Source: Pyrinomonadaceae bacterium
GTDB taxonomy: Bacteria > Acidobacteriota > Blastocatellia > Pyrinomonadales > Pyrinomonadaceae
Direction of reading: 5' to 3'
NCBI GenBank assembly: GCA_036277115.1
Contig: DASUNM010000011.1
Location: 1 to 64,000, forward strand
Length of the DNA stretch: 64,000 nt
The notes below the pieces were generated by a model, which saw only the letters and a program-made list of their open reading frames with translations, did not search any database and was not told where the DNA came from. A program made the position numbers and the translations under genes. Below are positions 25,407 to 34,201 of the stretch, one piece after another; position 1 is the stretch's first letter; each line of letters starts with the position of its first letter.

Positions 25407-26180
25407 ATGAGCACCGAACGAGAATCTCCAACCAACGGTCCGCGCGGCGCTTTGCGGCTCGCGCCCAATGTTGAAGAGTTAGAGGAGCACAAACGAAAGT
25501 GTCCGCGGCAGTTCGTTAACTTCACTTTTTATCGAGCATTGCCAGAATGGCGCATGCTGGCGGATGCCGACAAAGCAGATTGCAAACAGCGTTTCATAAA
25601 CACGATCGATGATTTCCGTCGAGATCTTTTGATCCACACTTATTCGACGGTCGGGTGGCGCGCGAATGCCGACTTTATGATTTGGCGCATCGGCTACAAC
25701 CTCGAACCCTTTCAAGACATGACGAGCGTGCTGAACGGTACGCCGATGGCGAAGTACCTGGAAGCGACTGAGTCTTTCCTTTCGATGACCAAGCGATCGA
25801 TGTATATCGAAAAAGACTGCTCAGATCACGAAGAGGATCATACTCACGTCGTGCCGGGCCAGTCCGAATACCTGTTCGTTTGCCCGCTTCAGCGCACGCA
25901 TGAATGGTACGCGCGGCCGCAGGAGCAGCGGCACGAGATGATGGAGGAGTATCAACGCATCGGCTCGAAGTATCGTTCAGTAAAGCTGCACACGACGTAT
26001 TCGTTTGGTCTGGACGATCAGGAGTTTGTAGTGGCCTTCGAAACTGACAATCCTTCGGATTTTCTCGACATGTTTCAGGAGTTGCGCGAGACCAAAGCAA
26101 GCTGCTTCACGTTGAAGAGCACTCCGATGTTCACCTGCCGTCGGCGCAGTCTGGCTCAGTGCCTGGACGCACTCGGATAA
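25407..26180 (+). CDS. Chlorite dismutase-family heme protein (coproheme decarboxylase-like)
   Basis: A 257-residue protein from ATG 25407 (MSTERESPTN); the upstream 22 codons are open but unlike the family. The C-terminal heme site is clear: KLHTTYSFGLDDQEFVVAFE with proximal His195. The sequence FVNFTFYRALPEWRML lies in the N-terminal subdomain. No signal peptide is visible, so it should be cytoplasmic. This fits HemQ/ChdC-type enzymes, which remove two propionates from coproheme III in heme synthesis, better than secreted chlorite-degrading enzymes. An intact decarboxylase Tyr was not confirmed. The next gene overlaps it by 22 bp if GTG 26159 is used. Confidence 0.85.
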   Translation: MSTERESPTNGPRGALRLAPNVEELEEHKRKCPRQFVNFTFYRALPEWRMLADADKADCKQRFINTIDDFRRDLLIHTYSTVGWRANADFMIWRIGYNLEPFQDMTSVLNGTPMAKYLEATESFLSMTKRSMYIEKDCSDHEEDHTHVVPGQSEYLFVCPLQRTHEWYARPQEQRHEMMEEYQRIGSKYRSVKLHTTYSFGLDDQEFVVAFETDNPSDFLDMFQELRETKASCFTLKSTPMFTCRRRSLAQCLDALG

Positions 26181-26791
26181 TTCCGCCAGGAGCTTTTTTC
26201 CAATCCTGCTTGAACAAGCAACGACAGCTCAGAATGTGGCCGGCGCTGGTCGTTCTGATCTTCGTCGCGACGGCGGTTCAGCTGCGGTTTCAGGGCCGAT
26301 CGTGGTGGTGTGGATGCCGGTCCTTTTTCTGGACGTCGGACGCGTGGAGTTCGCTGACATCGCAAACGTTTCTGGATCCGTACAGCTTCACACATCTGTT
26401 GCACGGCTTCATGATCGCCGGCCTGCTCTTGCTCCTGTTTCGTTTCGTGGTGAAGAGAAATGTGCCCACGAGTTGGCGGTTGGTGATCACCCTGGTGCTC
26501 GAGGCGCTTTGGGAGATTCTGGAGAATACCAATGCGGTGATCGATCGTTATCGGGAAGCCACGGCGGCGCTTGGCTACCAGGGCGACACCGTTGTGAACT
26601 CGCTGGGCGATATGGTGTGTTGTGGTCTGGGCCTGCTGATAGCGCGCAAGCTGGGCTGGTTGCGATCGCTGCCGATCTTCATCGTCAGTGAGATCGTTTT
26701 GCTGTTCTGGATTCGCGATAGCTTGATTCTGGAAATCATCATGCTGATTCGTCCGATCGATGCGATTAAAGGTTGGCAACTGGGTCATTAA
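26159..26791 (+). CDS. DUF2585 membrane protein
   Basis: A 210-residue protein from GTG 26159; ATG 26234 is an alternative start that loses 25 residues. It has about five membrane helices (ALVVLIFVATAVQL, FMIAGLLLLLFRFV and others). Conserved DUF2585 motifs include LEALWEILENTNAVIDRYR and GDTVVNSLGDMVCC. Function unknown. It overlaps the end of the Cld-family gene, so the two are probably cotranscribed. Confidence 0.8.
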   Translation: MPGRTRIIPPGAFFQSCLNKQRQLRMWPALVVLIFVATAVQLRFQGRSWWCGCRSFFWTSDAWSSLTSQTFLDPYSFTHLLHGFMIAGLLLLLFRFVVKRNVPTSWRLVITLVLEALWEILENTNAVIDRYREATAALGYQGDTVVNSLGDMVCCGLGLLIARKLGWLRSLPIFIVSEIVLLFWIRDSLILEIIMLIRPIDAIKGWQLGH

Positions 26792-26800
26792 ACCGAACGC

Positions 26801-27116
26801 GGGTATCAGGCAGCCATTGAGGCAGCTATGCGAATATTTGAAAATTACGAAGCGTTTTCCATCCGAGGAACGCTGCTCAATGGTTGACCAGATGCGGCGA
26901 GCGTCACGTTCGGTCTGTTCGAATATCGGCGAGGCTTGGCGCAAGCGTCGCTATCCAGCACACTTCAAAAGCAAGTTGAGCGACTCGGAAGGCGAAGCGG
27001 AAGATACACGAGTCTGGTTAGATTTGGCGTTCCGGTGTAAATACATTTCCGAAGCGGAGGCAATGGAGCTTGATCAGGCTTACGACAGAATTCTTGGGCA
27101 GCTCTCGTACGAATGA
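26801..27116 (+). pseudogene. Four-helix-bundle (23S rRNA intervening-sequence) family gene with frameshift
   Basis: The C-terminal ~85 residues are a textbook match to the small four-helix-bundle family: ITKRFPSEERCSMVDQMRR, then ASRSVCSNIGEAWRKRRYP. The family's preceding helix is present but one frame away, as YQAAIEAAMRIFE (26804-26842). One extra A in the run AAAA at 26841-26844 separates the two. No start codon precedes the first part in its own frame, so the N-terminus is also lost. It lies in the 3' shadow of the DUF2585 gene. A 118-codon ORF from 26760 would give a non-family first helix. Confidence 0.65.
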
Positions 27117-27132
27117 TCGACCATCCCGAACA

Positions 27133-29961
27133 ATGGCGCATCAGAAAAGACGCAAGGACATCACGCCGCAATTAACAAAACTGGTTGCCATTATCGTCGG
27201 ATGCCTTCTCGTCTACGCTACGCCGACGAGCTTTGCGCAGGGCTTGATTCAAAGCTCCGCGTCTCCCCATCTCACTGTCGCCCGCTCCGGTTTCGAACAT
27301 ACCTCGTCTCCGCGTCTCCCGGTCGCCCCCTCTTCCGAATACCTCTGGTATGAAGCTGAAAACATGCGCGGCATCAGCGCCGACGCGCGCCATGAGCCTC
27401 TGCTGAACCCTTCGTGGATGCAACAGCCCGCGGCGAAGAAGCCGGGTTGGGGAATTAACGGACCCGGCGTTTCGGCCGAATGGTCGCAGGGCGGCGAGAG
27501 CGAATGGAACTCAGTTAACGCGAGCGCCGATGAGATACGCGGAACGATTTCGCAGGAGATCGAAGTGCCGCGCGCCGGTGAATACAAACTGTGGGTGCGC
27601 TACGCGGATTGGGCAAGCAAAACTGAGAGCTTCACGATAAAGATCACTCAATCCGGCCGCGATGTCTTTAGTCAGGAGTTCGGCGCGAAAGACGTTATCG
27701 ATCCTCACGACGAGATCAAAATGTACTGGCAGTGGGCGTTTGCCTGGGATGGCGCCAAAGCAACGCTCGCTAAGGGTCCGGCGCGTGTATCGATCGAAAT
27801 TCAAAAAGCAGCTCAAGCGTCGCGGCTGGTTGACTGTTTCGTGCTCACCAACGATAGCTCTTACGCTCCGCAAGGAAGAGAGAAGCCTGAATTCGCGGCG
27901 GCTCGTTACCTGCGGGACTACGCGAAAACGCGTCCCGCGCTGGCGCCGCTAATCGACCAACCAGCGGCGCCGAGTGTGCCTCAATCATGGAATCCGCCAA
28001 AAGTTGCCGGGCGCGATTTCGTGATGCCCTGGAACATCACCAAAGAGTTCTGGTCGATGTACGACAAGCCCGCCGATCAGCGTCCGCTCTATCCGTTCCA
28101 CGCTGAACCGATCGACGAATTCGTCAAAACATATTCGGGCAAGCGTGAGGTTCCGATCTTCGATTCAAAATTCGTTGTACCCGTCATTTACATCAACAAC
28201 GCGGCCGAGCTTCTGAAAGAAGGCAGCCCGTTTCGTCGCTACCTGCAAGAGACACGTTCGCCGTTTGCGATTCTCATCAATTACGGCGCAGCGAACTTCG
28301 CTTCTGACGCGGACGCGCAAGCGGCCTGGTCACTCTTGAACGGAGAGCTGCGCGATCAGTTTATCGGTTGGGTCTCGGGCGAGAGCATCGGCTACGTGTG
28401 GGAAGAAGCGCCGCAACACCTCAAGATCAAGCCCGACATGACACGGACGCAGATGCTCGAGGGTTTGCGCAGCTTCTATAGTGATGCGCTGGCGCGCAAG
28501 TGGGGCGCGACTTTCCGCGGACCGGCCGGCCCGATGTGGGACAAGCTGATTCCGGCGCAGTCCACGTCGAGCACTTCTTTCGCGCACGCGCTCAGCCATT
28601 GGGGCGTGCGACTTTTGGGAATGGAGACGGCGGCCGTGCAACCGATGTTCGCGATGCGCATCGCTTTCACGCGTGGCGCAACGCGACAGTTCGGTGGCGC
28701 ATTTCTCTACTATCATGCGCCGAACTTTGGCGACTCAGCCACCACCTTTACCAAGGTGCAGAATTTCGGCGGGCCCGACCACTTCTTCCATTCGCGCTAC
28801 GGTGCGACGATGGGGCCATCGCTGTCCTGGTATCGAAAGAGTTACTACCTGTATTACATGTCCGGCGCATCCGCGATCTATCTCGAGCAGGGCTTCGATC
28901 AATTTTTCAAGCCCGGTCCGGGCGAGCATCCTTTCCAACTGAATCCGCTTGGCCGCATTACGAACGAGTTCATTCGTTTTGCTGAGAAGCACCCCGATCG
29001 CGGTGCGCCTTACACGCCCATTGCGTTTCTGCTCGACCCGGCGCACGGCTGGGACATGATCGATTACCCGCAGTGGGCCTTCGGTGTTTCTCAAGTCAAT
29101 CGCAGCGATCGCGCGTTACGCCAATTGTTCGGCGCCGCGTACTACCCGGGACTCGTGCGCGAAGGCGAACCGGCCACCGGTGACCGGCAAGCGTTCGTGC
29201 CGGGTGCCTTCGGAAACATCTTCGACGTCCTGGTTGCATCCGACACGCAGAAAGAAGCGATCGACAACTACCGCGCAGTTGTCGTGGGCGGTGAAGTGAA
29301 CTGGTCAAAGGGGTGGCCTGAGCGGCTCGCTGATTACGTTCGGAAAGGTGGTGTCGTCGTTCTCAACGCGGCGCAGGTTAAGGGTTTACCCGAGAGCCTT
29401 CTGGGTGTACGCATGAGCAATGCGACGGCTGAAGCTGATAGCGCGAAGTGCGCCATCAACGCGCAGGAAAATCAGGATCTGAGTGGGCAGATGTTTCGTT
29501 ACGAACGGTTCAACCCCACAACGGCCCAGGTGCTAATGACGGCGCCTAGCGGCGATCCATTAGTGACGTCGAATAAGATTGGCCGCGGTCGTGTGATCTT
29601 TATTTCGGCGCCGGACTTGCTGGGCGCAGACGAACGAATGACACCGTTCGCGGCGCATCTTCTCGCACATCTCTTTGCCGAAGCGACGCCGGTGCGAGTT
29701 GAAGGCGACGTGGAATACCTGGTCAATCGAAATGCGAACGGCTGGGTCGTAACGCTTTTCAATGACAGCGGCGTTTTCAAACCGCAACAGGGTCTGGCGC
29801 AAGTCGATCGTTCAGCGGTTGTGAATGTGACTGTGGGTTTGAGGAATCAAAAGGTCACTACCGCGACTGAATGGCTGACGGATACCAGGCTTCCATTGAA
29901 CGGTGCCAATGTGCAGCTAACAATTCCGGCTGGAGGCATCGCGATCGTCGAACTGAAGTAG
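27133..29961 (+). CDS. Large secreted glycoside hydrolase-like protein
   Basis: A 942-residue protein from ATG 27133 (MAHQKRRKDITPQ) with a signal peptide ending SFAQG. Residues ~60-240 form a beta-sandwich resembling a carbohydrate-binding module (LWYEAENMRGIS ... GEYKLWVRYADWASKTESF). The middle (~290-640) looks like a TIM-barrel sugar hydrolase, with FIGWVSGESIGYVWEE and WGATFRGPAGP. Residues ~650-820 (VLVASDTQKEAIDNYRAVVV, then GGEVNWSKGWPERLADYVRKGGVVVLNA) resemble the GATase1/beta-galactosidase trimerisation fold. A beta-rich C-terminus follows. I cannot assign a GH family or catalytic residues, so polymer degradation is an inference. Confidence 0.55.
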   Translation: MAHQKRRKDITPQLTKLVAIIVGCLLVYATPTSFAQGLIQSSASPHLTVARSGFEHTSSPRLPVAPSSEYLWYEAENMRGISADARHEPLLNPSWMQQPAAKKPGWGINGPGVSAEWSQGGESEWNSVNASADEIRGTISQEIEVPRAGEYKLWVRYADWASKTESFTIKITQSGRDVFSQEFGAKDVIDPHDEIKMYWQWAFAWDGAKATLAKGPARVSIEIQKAAQASRLVDCFVLTNDSSYAPQGREKPEFAAARYLRDYAKTRPALAPLIDQPAAPSVPQSWNPPKVAGRDFVMPWNITKEFWSMYDKPADQRPLYPFHAEPIDEFVKTYSGKREVPIFDSKFVVPVIYINNAAELLKEGSPFRRYLQETRSPFAILINYGAANFASDADAQAAWSLLNGELRDQFIGWVSGESIGYVWEEAPQHLKIKPDMTRTQMLEGLRSFYSDALARKWGATFRGPAGPMWDKLIPAQSTSSTSFAHALSHWGVRLLGMETAAVQPMFAMRIAFTRGATRQFGGAFLYYHAPNFGDSATTFTKVQNFGGPDHFFHSRYGATMGPSLSWYRKSYYLYYMSGASAIYLEQGFDQFFKPGPGEHPFQLNPLGRITNEFIRFAEKHPDRGAPYTPIAFLLDPAHGWDMIDYPQWAFGVSQVNRSDRALRQLFGAAYYPGLVREGEPATGDRQAFVPGAFGNIFDVLVASDTQKEAIDNYRAVVVGGEVNWSKGWPERLADYVRKGGVVVLNAAQVKGLPESLLGVRMSNATAEADSAKCAINAQENQDLSGQMFRYERFNPTTAQVLMTAPSGDPLVTSNKIGRGRVIFISAPDLLGADERMTPFAAHLLAHLFAEATPVRVEGDVEYLVNRNANGWVVTLFNDSGVFKPQQGLAQVDRSAVVNVTVGLRNQKVTTATEWLTDTRLPLNGANVQLTIPAGGIAIVELK

Positions 29962-29966
29962 ACAGC

Positions 29967-30028
29967 GGTACGCACGCCTCTGGCGTGCCAGCCTTTTCAT
30001 CAATTAGCACGCCAGAGGCGTGCGTACC
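29967..30028. repeat. Palindromic GTACGCACGCCTC element (copy 2)
   Basis: The arms at 29967-29988 and 30007-30028 are perfect 22-nt inverted complements with an 18-nt loop. They are nearly identical to the arms at 5507-5569. The element starts 6 bp after the stop codon of the secreted protein gene. Confidence 0.88.
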
Positions 30029-30096
30029 TCGCGCCGCGCCGCTAGACTATCGCGTTCAATTTTGCAGTAATAGTGTGACCGACTCGGATTCACAAA

Positions 30097-30399
30097 ATGC
30101 AGTTTGATGCCGCAACAAATCCCCACAAGGTCGCCCGGCGCTTCTTGATCAGCGGCGAGGTGCAGGGCGTCGGCTATCGCTTCTTCGCGCAGCGCGCCGC
30201 CGCACGGCATCAAGTGGTCGGGTACGTGAAGAATCTCTCTGATGGGCGCGTGGAAGCTCTCGTCGAAGGTTCGCCGACACAGGTCGAAGCCTTCAAACAC
30301 GACCTCGCGGCCGGCCCGCGTTTTGGTCGCGTCGAGGACGTCGAAGAATTAACCCTCGATCCGACGGGCAGCTATTCGGCATTCCGCATCGAGCATTGA
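30097..30399 (+). CDS. acyP: Acylphosphatase
   Basis: A 100-residue protein of standard length. The active-site loop GEVQGVGYRFF provides the Arg that binds phosphate, and the catalytic Asn is in VVGYVKNLSDGRVEAL. It hydrolyses acyl phosphates in the cytoplasm. The stop codon lies 15 bp before the ABC ATPase start, so the three genes to 32665 may form one operon. Confidence 0.95.
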   Translation: MQFDAATNPHKVARRFLISGEVQGVGYRFFAQRAAARHQVVGYVKNLSDGRVEALVEGSPTQVEAFKHDLAAGPRFGRVEDVEELTLDPTGSYSAFRIEH

Positions 30400-30413
30400 T
30401 TTCGCGGTCCCAC

Positions 30414-31322
30414 ATGAGCGACGCACCTACCCTGATTGTTGACCACGTCACGAAAAGGTTCGGCGACTTCACGGCCGTAGACGACCTTAGTCTCCAGGTC
30501 CATCGCGGCCGCGTGTTCGGGTTGATCGGTCCGAATGGCGCGGGCAAAACGACGACCATTCGAATGATCGTCAACATCACCGTGCCGGATTCAGGAGGTA
30601 TCAAACTGTTCGGCCAGCCGATGAGTTCGCAACTTCAGGATCGCATCGGCTATCTGCCCGAAGAACGCGGCCTCTATCGCAAGATGAAGATCGGCGAGCA
30701 ACTGCGCTTCTTTGCCGAACTTAAGGACGTGCGGGGCAAGGATGCTGACGAACGGATCAACAAGTGGCTGGCGAAACTGCAACTGACTGACTGGAAAAAC
30801 AAAAAAGCGAAAGACCTGTCGAAGGGCATGCAGCAGAAGGTTCAGTTCATCACCGCCGTGATTCACGATCCCGACCTGCTAATTCTGGACGAGCCGTTCT
30901 CCGGACTCGACCCCGTCAACGTGGAACTGATGAAACAGACGATTCTGGAGAAGAAGGCTGAAGGAAAGACAATCATTCTCTCGACGCACCAGATGGAGAT
31001 TGCCGAAAAGCTCTGCGACGACGTCTGCATGATCAATCGCTCGCATAAAGTCCTGGATGGAAAGCTGCGTGAGATACGCCGCAGCTTCTCGCGTAATGCC
31101 GTTGAGCTTCAATTTACCGGCAGCGATGACGTGCTGCAAGACGCATCGCTGGTCGCGAACACTCGCGAGAGCGGCGACGATCTCGAGGTCTTGCTCGCGC
31201 CGGGCGCCGATGCGCAAACCCTGCTCAAACGTCTGGTCGCGAGTGGCGCAGTCATCAACAAATTCGAACTGGCTGAGCCCAGCTTGCACGACATTTTCAT
31301 CGCCAAGGTCCGCGAATCATGA
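30414..31322 (+). CDS. ABC transporter ATP-binding protein (ABC-2 exporter)
   Basis: A 302-residue protein. Walker A is GPNGAGKTT, the signature is DLSKGMQQKVQF, and Walker B with H-loop reads LLILDEPFSGLDP and STHQ. The C-terminal extension (~215-302) is typical of NatA/drug-exporter ATPases. ATG 30414 (MSDAPTLIV) is preferred over the upstream TTG, which lies in the acyP stop. The stop overlaps the permease start (ATGA), which implies translational coupling. Confidence 0.95.
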   Translation: MSDAPTLIVDHVTKRFGDFTAVDDLSLQVHRGRVFGLIGPNGAGKTTTIRMIVNITVPDSGGIKLFGQPMSSQLQDRIGYLPEERGLYRKMKIGEQLRFFAELKDVRGKDADERINKWLAKLQLTDWKNKKAKDLSKGMQQKVQFITAVIHDPDLLILDEPFSGLDPVNVELMKQTILEKKAEGKTIILSTHQMEIAEKLCDDVCMINRSHKVLDGKLREIRRSFSRNAVELQFTGSDDVLQDASLVANTRESGDDLEVLLAPGADAQTLLKRLVASGAVINKFELAEPSLHDIFIAKVRES

Positions 31323-32665
31323 GAAAGTTTTTTGCCGTCATAAAACGCGAATACCTGCAGCGGGTCCGCACCAAGTTCTTCATCGTCGCGACGGTGCTGG
31401 GGCCGGTGATGTTGGCACTTTTCACCGTGGTGCCGGTCTACATCGCCAGCATCAATGTCGGCAACGCGACGCGTCTGGCCGTCATCGACCAGACCGGCAA
31501 GATTTACGATCGGTTCCGCGAAGCTTTGGCCGACACCGAAGATGACGACGACGATGATGACTTGAATTCCAATTCGGGTGCGGCTGCGAACTCGAACCAG
31601 CAGGATCGCGCCCAGCGCACCGGAGAGCGCAGTGACGCACGCTTTGATATTGAACAAGTGACGCTCGACGGACGGGCGCTCGAGGAAGTTAAGCGGCAAT
31701 TGAACGAGCGCGTCCGCCGCAGCGAGCTCGATGGTTACGTGGTTATTCCTCCCGACATTCTCACCGCGGGAAAAGCTGAATTCTACGGGCGTAACACTGG
31801 CGACATTTTCACGCGCGGCACGGTGGCAGAGCGTTTGAGTCGCGCGGTGCGCGAAGAGCGTTTGGCGGAAAACAAGATCGATCAGCGCGTGTTGCGCGAA
31901 GCCAGCCGGCGCGTGACCTTAAACAGCACGAAAATCAGTGCCAGCGGGGAGGAGAAAGTTTCCGGCAGCAGCTTCATGGTGGTGTTTTCCTTCGGCATGC
32001 TCATTTACATCAGCGTGCTGATGTACGGCCAAATTGTTTTGGGCGCCGTCATCGAAGAAAAAGAAACTCGCATTGCAGAGATTCTGTTTTCGTCGATGAG
32101 ATCTTTTCCGCTGATGATGGGCAAGTTAGTGGGTGTGTCGCTGGTGGCGCTGACGCAGCTCAGTATTTGGGGGTTGGCGCTGTTGGCGTTCGCCGGGTTC
32201 GGTGGAACCATGATGGGCGGCAGCTCGATGAATGTGCCGCACGTGCCGCCGATCATGTTCGTCTATTTCGTTCTGTACTTCCTGCTTGGCTATTTCATCT
32301 ACGCTACCGTATACGCGTTAATCGGGTCGATGGTGACGACGACGCAGGAAGGTGGCCAACTCGCCATGCCGGTAGTGCTGATGCTGGTCGCCGGTTTTTA
32401 TTTTGTCTTTCCAATCATTCGCAGCCCGAATTCTTCGTTGGCTTTTTGGGCATCAATGTTTCCGTTCCTCGCGCCCATCACGATGATGGTGCGCATCACG
32501 ACTGAGACTCCGCCGGCGTGGCAGATCATGCTGTCGCTCGCGATCGGATTCGCTACCGTCGTCGGACTGATTTGGGTGGCGTCGCGGATTTATCGCGTCG
32601 GGATGTTGATGTACGGGAAGAAAGCAACCATTCCAGAAGTCTTGCGTTGGATCCGGCAGTCGTGA
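31319..32665 (+). CDS. ABC-2 type permease (NatB-like)
   Basis: A 448-residue inner-membrane protein. One helix at the N-terminus (VATVLGPVMLALFTVVPVYI) is followed by a large extracytoplasmic domain. That domain contains a run of acidic residues (EDDDDDDDL, near residue 78). The last ~200 residues carry about five helices with the conserved VIEEKETRIAEILFSS of this family. It pairs with the preceding ATPase as an exporter of unknown substrate; NatAB relatives move sodium or drugs. Confidence 0.92.
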   Translation: MRKFFAVIKREYLQRVRTKFFIVATVLGPVMLALFTVVPVYIASINVGNATRLAVIDQTGKIYDRFREALADTEDDDDDDDLNSNSGAAANSNQQDRAQRTGERSDARFDIEQVTLDGRALEEVKRQLNERVRRSELDGYVVIPPDILTAGKAEFYGRNTGDIFTRGTVAERLSRAVREERLAENKIDQRVLREASRRVTLNSTKISASGEEKVSGSSFMVVFSFGMLIYISVLMYGQIVLGAVIEEKETRIAEILFSSMRSFPLMMGKLVGVSLVALTQLSIWGLALLAFAGFGGTMMGGSSMNVPHVPPIMFVYFVLYFLLGYFIYATVYALIGSMVTTTQEGGQLAMPVVLMLVAGFYFVFPIIRSPNSSLAFWASMFPFLAPITMMVRITTETPPAWQIMLSLAIGFATVVGLIWVASRIYRVGMLMYGKKATIPEVLRWIRQS

Positions 32666-32673
32666 AAAGAACA

Positions 32674-33264
32674 ATGCCGATCGAAATCGAAAAGAAATAT
32701 CGTTTGACCCCCGGCGAGCGTCGCGCGATCGAAAAGCGACTTCGCGGTTTGGGTTATAAGCCCAAGAAGGTCGAGTTCGAAGAGAACACGATCTATCGCG
32801 GCGGCAATTTAGCATTCGGCAAGCGCGCCATGCGCATTCGCCGCGTGAATGGCGAAGCAATTCTTACTTTCAAGCAACGCATTCCCACGAACTCTCCCAT
32901 CAAGCATCAGCAGGAAAACGAGACGCGCGTCAGCGACGCGGAAGCCACGCACGAGATTTTGTTGGCGCTCGGCTTCGCGCCCGCGTTAGTTTATGAAAAG
33001 CGTCGGACGCGCTGGGATGTTGGCAAAGCGAAACTCGTGATTGATGAGTTACCGTTCGGATTGTTTATGGAGATCGAGGCGTCTGAACGTGACATCAAGC
33101 GAGTTGAAAAGCTCATCGACGGCGGCAAACTGGCGGCGGTGAATGAAACCTATCCGTCGCTAACCGCAAATGTGGGAAAGAAGAATCGGAAGGGAATTAT
33201 CGAAGCGAGATTTGGTAAGGCAAGAGGTCAGAAGTCAGACATCAGAAGTCAGACGTCAGATTAA
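32674..33264 (+). CDS. CYTH-domain phosphohydrolase
   Basis: A 196-residue protein with N-terminal EIEKKYRL, the CYTH signature, followed by charged strands (KRAMRIRRVNGEAILTFKQR; ENETRVSDAEATHEIL; LVIDELPFGLFMEIE) that line a triphosphate tunnel. Members are inorganic triphosphatases, thiamine triphosphatases or class IV adenylate cyclases, and sequence does not separate them. ATG 32674 is chosen; GTG 32662, overlapping the permease stop, is a possible coupled start. The last ~12 residues (QKSDIRSQTSD) are translated heptamer repeat. Confidence 0.88.
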   Translation: MPIEIEKKYRLTPGERRAIEKRLRGLGYKPKKVEFEENTIYRGGNLAFGKRAMRIRRVNGEAILTFKQRIPTNSPIKHQQENETRVSDAEATHEILLALGFAPALVYEKRRTRWDVGKAKLVIDELPFGLFMEIEASERDIKRVEKLIDGGKLAAVNETYPSLTANVGKKNRKGIIEARFGKARGQKSDIRSQTSD

Positions 33265-33301
33265 AGTCCCGAACTCTGATGTCTGATGTCTGATGTCTGG
33301 G
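33225..33301. repeat. Heptamer-period repeat reaching into a coding region
   Basis: Eleven 7-bp units in phase: AGGTCAG, AAGTCAG, ACATCAG, AAGTCAG, ACGTCAG, ATTAAAG, TCCCGAA, CTCTGAT, GTCTGAT, GTCTGAT, GTCTGGG. The two halves are inverted complements, giving hairpin potential. The first half encodes the tail of the CYTH protein, and the array reaches the stop codon of the convergent anti-sigma gene. Confidence 0.8.
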
Positions 33302-34102
33302 TTAGTAGTTCCGATCGCGTACTTCCACTGTCTGAATCGAAAACACGACCCGCATTGTTCCGGCCCGGCGGTCTAAAGAAGACGGCACGAACACGGCGTT
33401 GTTTCTCAGCGCCGCCTGAAAGTCATCAAGCATCCGGCGGTCGCGCGGCGCGTGCATCACATCCGCAACGGAAGCCGTTCCGTTGCTGAACACGTCCGCG
33501 ATCACGACCATGTCATCGGTACTCTCACTTTGATGCGAATGCGGGTTCGCAAGATTCAGAGTGGCGAGGCCGCCGTTCGGATTGAGACTAGGCGACTCAG
33601 AATTGAACGGCGTGCGCAGTGCGGCGTAATTGGTCGGGGTAATAGGCCGATTTATATCGTAGGGCCCGCTGCTGCTCACCGCATTGTATTGCTCAAATGC
33701 GGTCGCGGCTTCCTTCAGCGCCAGCATGTGTGGTCGCAGGGCGGCGAACACAGCCGCGAACAGGATAATTGACGCGACCGAGCTGAACGCGTAGCGCATG
33801 GCCCTTGGTTGGAGCCAAACGGAAATAAAATCGACGAAAGCCTCGCCGAAAGGCGCATTGCGGCGCGCTCGTTGGACTGAAACCTCCGCGCGAACCGCAT
33901 TTTGGATTACCGGGATTAGATCAGCAGGCACTGAAGGCCGCGACATTGTCCCGAGACTGACCCGCACGGCGCGAAACTGCGCGAGCTCGTCACGGCAAAC
34001 CGGACAGACTTCGAGGTGCCGATCGCAACGGATGCGTTCGGCATCCGCTAGCCCATCATCGCAATAGAGCGAAAGCGACTCCTGAATTTCTTCACAGTTC
34101 AT
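33302..34102 (-). CDS. Anti-sigma factor with zinc-binding N-terminus
   Basis: A 266-residue protein. The N-terminal ~40 residues form a ZAS-type domain (MNCEEIQESLSLYCDDGLAD ... RHLEVCPVC) with the H-x3-C-x2-C motif that binds zinc and clamps the sigma factor. A single membrane helix lies near residues 105-125 (SSVASIILFAAVFAAL). The outer domain is long and ends in a conserved-looking ~70-residue part (FSNGTASVADVMHAPRDRRM). It lies downstream of its sigma factor on the same strand, separated by a repeat-filled 327 bp. Confidence 0.88.
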   Translation of the reverse strand: MNCEEIQESLSLYCDDGLADAERIRCDRHLEVCPVCRDELAQFRAVRVSLGTMSRPSVPADLIPVIQNAVRAEVSVQRARRNAPFGEAFVDFISVWLQPRAMRYAFSSVASIILFAAVFAALRPHMLALKEAATAFEQYNAVSSSGPYDINRPITPTNYAALRTPFNSESPSLNPNGGLATLNLANPHSHQSESTDDMVVIADVFSNGTASVADVMHAPRDRRMLDDFQAALRNNAVFVPSSLDRRAGTMRVVFSIQTVEVRDRNY

Positions 34103-34108
34103 AACAAC

Positions 34109-34197
34109 TCAGACTTCAGATGTCAGGTATCAGACATCGAAATCAGTCTTGTTCACGCGTTGATCTGATATCTGACGTCTGACATCTGACCTCTGCC
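34109..34197. repeat. Heptamer-period repeat
   Basis: CTCAGAC, TTCAGAT, GTCAGGT, ATCAGAC at 34109-34136, then GATCTGA, TATCTGA, CGTCTGA, CATCTGA, CCTCTGC at 34163-34197. The two blocks are approximate inverted complements, like those at 33225-33301. Confidence 0.75.
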
Positions 34198-34201
34198 TTT
34201 C

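Noticed and set aside
26156-26944. 262-codon minus-strand ORF
   Set aside because: Antisense to the DUF2585 membrane gene; polar, Gln/Arg-rich sequence typical of a shadow frame.
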